Shown: one piece after another, positions 1 to 4,048 of the stretch
Layout of the letters: each line of letters starts with the position of its first letter
Position numbering within the stretch: position 1 is the first letter of the stretch
DNA from: Dehalococcoidia bacterium
GTDB taxonomy: Bacteria > Chloroflexota > Dehalococcoidia > Tepidiformales > Tepidiformaceae
Length of the DNA: 5,994 nucleotides
Reading direction: 5' to 3'
NCBI GenBank assembly: GCA_009838385.1
Contig: VXRS01000285.1
Span: forward strand, 2,110 to 8,103
The notes under the pieces: generated by a model
Database searches by the model: none
What the model was told of the DNA's origin: nothing
The model's input: only the letters and a program-made list of their open reading frames with translations
Program-made: the position numbers and the translations under genes

Positions 1-341
1 TAGAGCGCGAGGGCGACGAGGTCGAAGGTGGCGCCGTAGCGCTCGCCGAGGGCATCGGCGATCTCGCGGATGACGGGATGGCCGGGTCCGTCGCGGGGGA
101 TGGAGGCGGTGAGGCGGGGCACGTCGACCATGCGGTCGTACATGACGCGCCTGTGGCCGTGCCAGCGGGTGTCGTCGTGGAGGGCGTCGAAGACGGCCTG
201 GTGGCCGGTGAGGAAGCCCTGCGCCTGGTCGATCCAGGACTCGTATCCGAGCTCCGTTCGCCGGATGCCGGCGAAGGCCGGGTCGAAGGACGGGCCCTCG
301 TTGCCGAGAAGGGTGGGTTGGAAGACGGGGTGACTGGACAT
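1..341 (-). CDS. alkB: AlkB-family 2OG-Fe(II) DNA/RNA dealkylation dioxygenase, N-terminal part
   Basis: Partial gene: 113 residues are visible from the ATG at 341-339, and the frame stays open off the left edge. AlkB proteins use Fe(II), 2-oxoglutarate and O2 to demethylate alkylated bases such as 1-methyladenine and 3-methylcytosine. The assignment rests on the segment RRVMYDRMVDVPRLTASIP (residues 64-82) followed by DGPGHPVIREIADALGERYG (84-103). This is the conserved stretch just before the catalytic core in AlkB homologues of actinobacterial and ALKBH2/3-like type. The last visible residues (FDLVALAL) lead into the expected N-x-Y-R-D-G strand. The catalytic HxD...H triad and the 2OG-binding Arg lie outside the window, so activity cannot be judged. 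E. coli AlkB has 216 residues, so about half is present. The start fits the family length. A LexA-type palindrome lies 15 bp upstream, suggesting SOS control. The neighbouring phosphoesterase is divergent. Confidence 0.87.
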   Translation of the reverse strand, partial: MSSHPVFQPTLLGNEGPSFDPAFAGIRRTELGYESWIDQAQGFLTGHQAVFDALHDDTRWHGHRRVMYDRMVDVPRLTASIPRDGPGHPVIREIADALGERYGATFDLVALAL

Positions 342-347
342 GCTTCC

Positions 348-376
348 ACCGTATCAGAACGTACGTTCTATTTCAA
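348..376 (-). promoter_or_regulatory. alkB promoter (-35 and -10)
   Basis: On the minus strand there is TTGAAA (376-371, five of six matches to TTGACA), a 17-bp spacer, then TACGGT (353-348). TACGGT is a poor hexamer but is preceded by TGA, as in an extended -10. The -10 ends 6 nt before the ATG, so transcription would begin at or next to the start codon, giving a leaderless mRNA. A GGTGG that could serve as a weak ribosome site (350-346) overlaps the -10, so a start further upstream with a leader is not excluded. Confidence 0.5.
356..369. promoter_or_regulatory. LexA-type SOS box, perfect 14-bp palindrome
   Basis: AGAACGTACGTTCT is a perfect 14-bp palindrome that contains GAAC-N4-GTTC, the core bound by LexA in Firmicutes, Actinobacteria and relatives (known from those groups). 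It lies within the 17-bp spacer between TTGAAA (371-376) and the -10-like TACGGT (348-353) read on the minus strand. That is where a repressor would block RNA polymerase, and the downstream gene is a DNA-repair gene. The other side of the palindrome faces the phosphoesterase, whose start is 46 bp away. The palindrome is seen directly; LexA binding is inferred. Confidence 0.72.
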
Positions 377-402
377 GAAACACCGGGAGGCAGGGCGCGC
401 GG

Positions 403-408
403 TAGACT
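403..408 (+). promoter_or_regulatory. -10 box for the metallophosphoesterase, probably leaderless
   Basis: TAGACT (four of six matches to TATAAT) ends 6 nt before the ATG at 415. A transcript starting 7 nt after it would begin on the start codon. There is no Shine-Dalgarno at a usable distance: the nearest purine-rich block, GGGAGG at 385-390, is 24 nt upstream of the ATG. No good -35 is visible. The spacing matches that of the divergent alkB promoter. Confidence 0.45.
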
Positions 409-414
409 CCGCCG

Positions 415-1005
415 ATGCGCATCGGGCTGATCTCGGACACCCACATCCCGGAGTCCCGCAAGGAGCTGTGGCCGCAGGCGTTCGAAGCCTTCCGGGGGGT
501 CGACGCCATCCTCCACGGCGGCGACATCCATGAGGTGTGGCTGCTCGACGAGCTGGCGGAGATCGCGCCGCTCTGGGCGGCTCGGGGCAACGGCGAGGAC
601 GGGTCGGGCGGGCGCCCGGTGCAGCCGGAGCATCCGCTCCTGCAGGACGCCTGGGCGCTGGAGTTCGAGGGCGTGTGGGTCGGGCTGGTACACGACATGC
701 CGGTTCCGGAGATGCCGCCCCACCTGACGGTGGAGCGGGCGATGGAGCGCTACTTCGGGCGGACGGACCTCGACGTGGTCGTGTACGGCCATTCGCACGT
801 GGAGGCGGTGGACGAGGTGGGCGGGGTGCTGTGCGTGAACCCCGGGTCGCCGACCTACCCCCACAACCTGAACACGCAGCTCGGCACGATCGGGTTCCTC
901 GACATCGAGGACGGACGGGCGGAGGCGTCGATCTGGCAGCTCACGGAGACGGGGATCGAGCCGTTCGACTGGACGCGCTGGCGGCGGCCGAAGCGGCAGG
1001 CATAG
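415..1005 (+). CDS. YfcE/MJ0936-type metallophosphoesterase
   Basis: 196 residues, a single calcineurin-like phosphoesterase domain with little outside it. Metal-binding motifs appear in order: D8-T-H10 (after MRIGLIS), H-G-G-D37, G-N59, H93 (in LVHDMP), and G-H126-S-H128, followed by NPGSPT (142-147), which is typical of the YfcE/MJ0936 branch. These soluble enzymes hydrolyse phosphodiesters through a dinuclear Mn/Ni/Mg centre; the natural substrate is usually unknown and cannot be read here. Two deviations: the usual GNCD reads GNGED, and the usual H-G after the fifth strand reads H-D, with an inserted Pro-rich loop (residues 94-103). All metal ligands remain, so the protein should be active. 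The ATG at 415 puts the first beta strand directly at the N-terminus, as in the family. It is divergent from alkB and monocistronic as far as seen. Confidence 0.9.
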   Translation: MRIGLISDTHIPESRKELWPQAFEAFRGVDAILHGGDIHEVWLLDELAEIAPLWAARGNGEDGSGGRPVQPEHPLLQDAWALEFEGVWVGLVHDMPVPEMPPHLTVERAMERYFGRTDLDVVVYGHSHVEAVDEVGGVLCVNPGSPTYPHNLNTQLGTIGFLDIEDGRAEASIWQLTETGIEPFDWTRWRRPKRQA

Positions 1006-1020
1006 CACCTTCAACGGTGC
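1005..1020 (+). terminator. Small hairpin just after the phosphoesterase stop codon
   Basis: GCACC (1005-1009) and GGTGC (1016-1020) form a perfect 5-bp stem with the 6-nt loop TTCAAC. It begins on the last base of the TAG stop. No U tract follows; the next bases are the putative -10 box of the following gene. It could be a weak terminator or an operator half overlapping that promoter. The stem is short enough to occur by chance in GC-rich DNA. Confidence 0.3.
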
Positions 1021-1022
1021 GC

Positions 1023-1028
1023 TATACT
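1023..1028 (+). promoter_or_regulatory. -10 box upstream of the DUF454 gene
   Basis: TATACT matches TATAAT at five of six positions and is among the most AT-rich hexamers in a GC-rich window. No clear -35 is visible 16-18 bp upstream, where the sequence is the end of the phosphoesterase gene. Transcription would start near 1035, giving a leader of about 90 nt before the ATG at 1127. Confidence 0.5.
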
Positions 1029-1032
1029 CTCA

Positions 1033-1054
1033 CCGGAACTCTCACTTGTTCCGG
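1033..1054. promoter_or_regulatory. 7-bp perfect inverted repeat at the predicted transcription start
   Basis: CCGGAAC (1033-1039) and GTTCCGG (1048-1054) are perfect inverted repeats separated by the 8 bases TCTCACTT. They begin 5 bp after the -10 box TATACT, so they cover the expected +1. This could be an operator for a dimeric repressor, or, in the RNA, a 5' hairpin with an 8-nt loop. The arms contain GAAC/GTTC, but the gap is 8, not the 4 of a LexA box. Confidence 0.45.
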
Positions 1055-1055
1055 G

Positions 1056-1082
1056 TTGGCAGCCAATTGGCAGAATTGGCAG
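1056..1082 (+). repeat. Three copies of TTGGCAG in the DUF454 leader
   Basis: TTGGCAG occurs at 1056-1062, 1067-1073 and 1076-1082, that is, three times in 27 bp with start-to-start spacings of 11 and 9. The first copy is followed by CCAA, making the small dyad TTGG-CAG-CCAA, and CCAATTGG (1063-1070) is itself palindromic. The block is AT-richer than its surroundings and lies between the 1033-1054 dyad and the coding start. Its function is unknown; it may be a regulator binding array or a leader RNA element. Confidence 0.45.
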
Positions 1083-1126
1083 GTTCATCAGAAGCGGTCC
1101 GTAGCCAGGTAGCGTCATCGGCCCCG

Positions 1127-1489
1127 ATGCGCTGGCTCTACCTCGCGCTCGGGAGCCTGCTCGTCGGTATCGGCGTGCTGGGCGTGTTCCTGCCGCTGCT
1201 GCCGCACACGATCTTCTTCCTGCTGGCGGCGGCCTGCTACGCGCGCGGGTCAGAGCGGGCGCACACCTGGCTCATGACGAACCGCTTCTTCGGGCGGTAC
1301 CTGCGCAACTACAGCGAACATCGCGGCGCGACGCCCGGAACGAAGGCCGTCACCATCGCGATGCTCTGGATCGGCCTGGCGATCTCCGCCTGGCTGATCA
1401 CGCCGGCGGTGTGGATCTACGCAATCCTGGCCGCGGTCGGCGTGGGCGTCACGACCTACGTGCTGAGCCTGCGCACGCTGCGAGACTAA
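1127..1489 (+). CDS. YbaN-like DUF454 small integral membrane protein
   Basis: 120 residues, close to the length of E. coli YbaN. The N-terminal pattern LGxxxVGIGVLGVFLPLLPHTIFFLLAAACYARGS (an LPxLPxTxFxLLAAxCxARxS-type motif, residues 8-42) followed by a W-L, FG-YLR-Y segment (47-65) is diagnostic for DUF454. Hydrophobic stretches at about 3-24, 26-41, 75-94 and 96-115 suggest three or four membrane helices in the inner membrane. No biochemical role is established for the family. The frame is open further up to a TTG at 1046, but I reject that start: only 14 of the 26 codons before the ATG end in G or C, against 24 of the first 25 after it, and YbaN homologues begin at this point. No clear Shine-Dalgarno precedes 1127, so the initiation mechanism is uncertain. 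Confidence 0.83.
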   Translation: MRWLYLALGSLLVGIGVLGVFLPLLPHTIFFLLAAACYARGSERAHTWLMTNRFFGRYLRNYSEHRGATPGTKAVTIAMLWIGLAISAWLITPAVWIYAILAAVGVGVTTYVLSLRTLRD

Positions 1490-1492
1490 CCG

Positions 1493-1537
1493 CGGCCACC
1501 GGCGACCTTCCCTAGTTCTCCTCGCCGGTTCCGGCCG
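1493..1537. terminator. Bidirectional terminator hairpin between convergent genes
   Basis: ACCGGCGA (1498-1505) pairs perfectly with TCGCCGGT (1522-1529). Outside it CGGCC (1493-1497) pairs with GGCCG (1533-1537) across a 3-nt bulge, giving about 13 bp of GC-rich stem around the 16-nt loop 1506-1521. It lies between the DUF454 stop (1487-1489) and the end of the SPFH gene, and contains that gene's stop codon (1512-1514) in the loop. There is no U tract on either strand, so termination would be hairpin-dominated or factor-assisted. Confidence 0.5.
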
Positions 1538-2597
1538 TGGTCGAGGTCGTCGTCGTGACAGGCGTGGGCACGTCATCCTCGTCTTCCTCGTCCGGATCGT
1601 CTCCCGAGAGCAACGTCGCCGGGTCGATGATGATGTTCTGCCCCGAGGGGATGAGGGCGATGTCGAGGTCGGGCGCCAGCTTGTCGATGGCGAGGTACTG
1701 GATAACCTGGGCGGTGAGGGAGGCATCGAGCAGGACGTTCGCATCGGCCTGCGCCTGGGCGCGGAGGCGGATGGCCTCGGCGTTACCGCGGGCCCGCTCG
1801 ATCTCGGCGTTGGCATCACCTTCGGCGCGGGCCTCAACGGCGCGGGCTTCACCCTTGGCACGCTCCTCGGCCTGGATGGCCTCGGCCTGCGCCTGGGCGA
1901 TGCGCTCCTCCTCACGGAGGGCGTTCTGGGCGGCGATCTGCTTCTCCTCGATCGAGCGCTTGAAGTCGGGGTTGAAGTCGACGTTGTCGATGAGGAGGTC
2001 CTGGACCGTGACGGAGAAGTCCTGGAGGTCGGCGGCGAGCGCGGCGCGAACGTTCTCGCGGATCGTCTCACGGTTGGGGGCGATGTCGACCGTGTTGTAC
2101 TTGACCGTCTCCGCCTTGAAGTACTGGTTGATGCGCGGCTCGACAAGGATGTCGAACCAGTTGGGTCCAACGTCACGGTAGAGGTCCTCAACCGCCGCCG
2201 GGTCCACCTGATAGTTGACGGTGGTCGAGATGATCACGTCCTGGGTCTCGGCCGAGAACCCGCTGACGTTATCGAAGCGGGCGCGCTGGACGCGGATGCT
2301 CTCGGTGCGGATTTCCTGCCAGGGGGCGATGAACTGGAGGCCTTCACCGCGGCTCCCGACGATCTCACCGAACTGGTAGACGACGGCTACGTGACCGGCC
2401 TCGATCTGCTTGAGCGAGGAGAGGGCGGTGTGGGCGCCGGCCCAGATTACGAACACGATGATCGCGAGCACGATCACGATGAGGCCGCGGTCGGCCTCAG
2501 GGCTCCCGGGCTCCGCCTCACTGCGCATCGCCCGCCCAAACAGGAAGGCGACGCCGCAAAGCACGATGGCGACGGCGACACTGACAAACCAGACCAT
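1512..2597 (-). CDS. SPFH/Band 7 (prohibitin-like) membrane protein
   Basis: 361 residues. Two hydrophobic N-terminal segments (about 2-20 and 38-57) are separated by a short acidic linker. The SPFH domain follows (about 63-230), beginning IEAGHVAVVYQFGEI with GEGLQFIAPWQEI (85-97), the usual opening of prohibitin and HflC-like members. Residues about 218-288 form a long Ala/Glu/Arg coiled coil. The segment VIQYLAIDKLAP (298-309) and IPSGQNIIID (316-325) match the conserved end of the domain. The tail is unusual: an acidic run (333-342) and a Thr-rich run (348-354). Such proteins form large ring or cage oligomers that organise membrane microdomains or modulate FtsH-type proteases; which applies here is unknown. 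Neither NfeD nor FtsH is adjacent. The ATG has a good ribosome site, GGGAG, with 5-nt spacing. Most bacterial SPFH proteins have a single anchor, so the double one is notable. Confidence 0.9.
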   Translation of the reverse strand: MVWFVSVAVAIVLCGVAFLFGRAMRSEAEPGSPEADRGLIVIVLAIIVFVIWAGAHTALSSLKQIEAGHVAVVYQFGEIVGSRGEGLQFIAPWQEIRTESIRVQRARFDNVSGFSAETQDVIISTTVNYQVDPAAVEDLYRDVGPNWFDILVEPRINQYFKAETVKYNTVDIAPNRETIRENVRAALAADLQDFSVTVQDLLIDNVDFNPDFKRSIEEKQIAAQNALREEERIAQAQAEAIQAEERAKGEARAVEARAEGDANAEIERARGNAEAIRLRAQAQADANVLLDASLTAQVIQYLAIDKLAPDLDIALIPSGQNIIIDPATLLSGDDPDEEDEDDVPTPVTTTTSTTAGTGEEN

Positions 2598-2631
2598 GAC
2601 TACTCCCAGGACGCTGGTGGCTGTGGGGGAA

Positions 2632-2637
2632 AGTGTA
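2632..2637 (-). promoter_or_regulatory. Candidate -10 box of the SPFH gene
   Basis: TACACT read on the minus strand (four of six matches to TATAAT) lies 34 bp upstream of the ATG at 2597. It would give a leader of about 28 nt containing the GGGAG ribosome site (2607-2603). No -35 resembling TTGACA is visible at 16-18 bp. The call rests on position and on similarity to the other TAnAcT-like hexamers in this window. Confidence 0.35.
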
Positions 2638-2656
2638 CGGTGACGGGGGCTTAGGT

Positions 2657-2736
2657 GTGACTGGTGGATAGTGGCTTTCGGTTAGCGACTGGTGAAAGGC
2701 CTAGCCACTAACCACGAGCCACAAGCCACTACTCCT
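2657..2736. repeat. Degenerate heptamer repeats arranged as an imperfect dyad
   Basis: Read in steps of seven from 2657, the plus strand gives GTGACTG, GTGGATA, GTGGCTT, TCGGTTA, GCGACTG, GTGAAAG. From 2702 it gives the complementary type TAGCCAC, TAACCAC, GAGCCAC, AAGCCAC. The two arms meet at the palindrome AGGCCT (2697-2702). TAGTGGCT at 2669-2676 has perfect inverse copies AGCCACTA at 2703-2710 and 2724-2731. The element fills the space between the tsaD stop and the SPFH promoter. It could act as a terminator or processing hairpin for tsaD, or be a dispersed intergenic repeat. Confidence 0.62.
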
Positions 2737-3721
2737 ACACCCGCGCCCAGTCGTTCGTGCTGAAGATGTCCTCGTTGAGGGGGCTGCGCTGGCCGAGGGC
2801 GAGGCGGTGGCCCCCGACGGCGCCGATCATGGCGGCGTTGTCGGTGCAGAGGGAGGGCGGGGGGATGCGGACGGGCACGGGGCTGCGGGCCTGCATCTCC
2901 TCGCGCAGGCGTCCGTTGGCGGCAACACCACCGGCGACCAGCACCTCGGTAACGTCGAGCTCGCGGGCGAGGCGCGAGACCTTGCCGGCGAGCACATCGA
3001 CGACCGCCTCCTGGAACTCCCAGGCGATCTCGGCGGGGGAGACGCGCTCCTCGCGCACGGCGTGCAGGACGGCCGTCTTGAGGCCGCTGAAGCTGAAGTC
3101 GCAGGTCCCGCGCAGCCAGGCGCGCGGGAGGCTGAGGGCGGAAGCGCCGGCGGTCGCGGCCAGCTTCGAGATGGCGGGTCCGCCGGGGAAGGGGAGGCCG
3201 AGCAGGCGTCCGGACTTGTCGAACGCCTCACCGGCGGCGTCGTCGAGGGTGCCACCGAGGCGCTCGTACTGGCTGTGCTCACGCATGAGGATCAGGTCGG
3301 TGTGGCCACCGGAGACGACGAGGCAGAGGGCGGGAAACGTGGGCGGGGGGCCTTCGACAAGCCAGTTCGCGTAGACGTGGCCCTCGAGGTGGTTCACGCC
3401 GAGGAAGGGCAGGTCACGCCCGAAGGCGATGGCCTTGCCCGTGCTGTAGCCGACCAGCAGCGCACCCGCGAGCCCGGGCCCGCGGGTGGCGCAGACGGCG
3501 TCGATGTCATCGAGAGTGCAGCCCGCTTCGGAGAAGGCCTCGCGCACGACGGGCGCGATCTGGCGCAGGTGCTCGCGGCTGGCGACCTCGGGCACGATGC
3601 CGCCGTACTTCGCGTGCAGGTCGACCTGGCTGGCGACGACCGTGCTATGGATGGTCGTACCGCTTTCGATGACGGCGGCGGCGGTTTCGTCGCAGGATGA
3701 CTCGATCGCGAGCACGAGCAT
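2735..3721 (-). CDS. tsaD: tRNA N6-threonylcarbamoyladenosine synthase subunit TsaD
   Basis: 328 residues, slightly shorter than E. coli TsaD (337). The Kae1/TsaD protein transfers the threonylcarbamoyl group from TC-AMP to A37 of ANN-reading tRNAs in the cytoplasm, with TsaB and TsaE. The ASKHA-fold signature is intact: ESSCDET (7-13 in LAIESSCDET), YGGIVPEVASREH (39-51), the metal-binding H111-L-E-G-H115, VSGGHT (136-141), the DDAAGEAFDK loop (160-169), the FSFSGLKTAV segment (209-218), the AGGVAAN nucleotide loop (263-269), and CTDNAAM with D294 as the third metal ligand. A GTG 39 nt further up is in frame, but the family starts right before the LAIESSCDET strand, so the ATG at 3721 is chosen. 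Neither tsaB nor tsaE is adjacent in the window. AGGA lies only 2 nt before the ATG, a weak ribosome site. Confidence 0.97.
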   Translation of the reverse strand: MLVLAIESSCDETAAAVIESGTTIHSTVVASQVDLHAKYGGIVPEVASREHLRQIAPVVREAFSEAGCTLDDIDAVCATRGPGLAGALLVGYSTGKAIAFGRDLPFLGVNHLEGHVYANWLVEGPPPTFPALCLVVSGGHTDLILMREHSQYERLGGTLDDAAGEAFDKSGRLLGLPFPGGPAISKLAATAGASALSLPRAWLRGTCDFSFSGLKTAVLHAVREERVSPAEIAWEFQEAVVDVLAGKVSRLARELDVTEVLVAGGVAANGRLREEMQARSPVPVRIPPPSLCTDNAAMIGAVGGHRLALGQRSPLNEDIFSTNDWARV

Positions 3722-3730
3722 GGTCCTGCG

Positions 3731-3736
3731 ATCGTA
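3731..3736 (-). promoter_or_regulatory. Candidate -10 box of tsaD
   Basis: TACGAT on the minus strand (four of six matches to TATAAT) ends 9 nt before the tsaD ATG. The transcript would have a leader of only a few bases or none, consistent with the lack of a well-spaced Shine-Dalgarno. No -35 is recognisable in the GC-rich sequence upstream. Confidence 0.35.
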
Positions 3737-3780
3737 ACCACCGCCCGCGCGAGGGGCCACGGGGGGAGCCAGTGAGGCCG

Positions 3781-3799
3781 TAGAATGCGCCCGCGGAGG
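3781..3799 (+). promoter_or_regulatory. -10 box and ribosome site of the ThiS/MoaD-like gene
   Basis: TAGAAT (3781-3786, five of six matches to TATAAT) is followed by GGAGG (3795-3799), which lies 5 nt before the ATG at 3805, the ideal Shine-Dalgarno spacing. The expected transcription start near 3793 would leave a leader of about 12 nt that barely includes the ribosome site. No convincing -35 is seen. This promoter would drive both the carrier protein and the amidase. Confidence 0.5.
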
Positions 3800-3804
3800 C
3801 GCAG

Positions 3805-4044
3805 ATGGCGGTCACGGTGAAGCTGTTCCCGACGCTCCAGAACCTTTCGAAGTCGAAGCTCGAGACGTTCGAGCTGGACTGGCACGAGGGACTGACAGCG
3901 AAGGAGATCCTTGAGGACGAAGGGTTCAACGAGCGCGACCAGGAGGCCGTGCTGGCCGTCATCAACGACGAGCAGTCCCAGCTGGACACGCCCATCGCCG
4001 ACGGCGACGCCGTCGAGCTGCGCATCAACATGCAGGGCGGCTGA
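3805..4044 (+). CDS. ThiS/MoaD-family ubiquitin-fold sulfur carrier-like protein
   Basis: 79 residues, the usual size for MoaD/ThiS. The C-terminus is NMQGG; the free Gly-Gly is the end that E1-like enzymes adenylate and thiocarboxylate. The second half has the family pattern VLAVINDEQSQLDTPIADGD (49-68, strand, turn, then the L-DGD-V element) before VELRIN. The N-terminus VTVKLFPTLQNL is the first beta strand. MoaD serves molybdopterin synthesis, ThiS thiazole synthesis, and other members sulfur transfer to tRNA, cysteine or methionine. Which applies cannot be told, because no moaE, thiG, thiF or moeB is in the window. It has the best ribosome site here (GGAGG), and the amidase GTG begins 4 nt after its stop, so the two are almost certainly co-transcribed and perhaps translationally coupled. 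Confidence 0.8.
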   Translation: MAVTVKLFPTLQNLSKSKLETFELDWHEGLTAKEILEDEGFNERDQEAVLAVINDEQSQLDTPIADGDAVELRINMQGG

Positions 4045-4048
4045 CCCG

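Noticed and set aside
373..1014. 213-codon frame on the minus strand opposite the phosphoesterase
   Set aside because: Arg/Pro/His-rich shadow of a gene with all metal-binding motifs; no domain seen.
1033..1054. Second LexA box
   Set aside because: The GAAC and GTTC halves are present but 8 bases apart instead of 4, so it does not fit the LexA motif.
1046..1126. N-terminal extension of the DUF454 protein from a TTG start
   Set aside because: Third codon position GC is 14 of 26, against 24 of 25 just after the ATG, homologues begin at the ATG, and the stretch is full of short repeats and a dyad.
2807..3700. Long open frame of 297 codons on the plus strand opposite tsaD
   Set aside because: It is the antisense shadow of an unmistakable tsaD; its translation is low-complexity (Gly, Ala, Asp, Glu rich) and has no recognisable domain. 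Long antisense frames are expected at this GC content.
3722..3760. Upstream GTG start for tsaD adding 13 residues
   Set aside because: The extra residues (Arg/Gly rich) are not found before the LAIESSCDET strand in TsaD, and the region contains the likely promoter.
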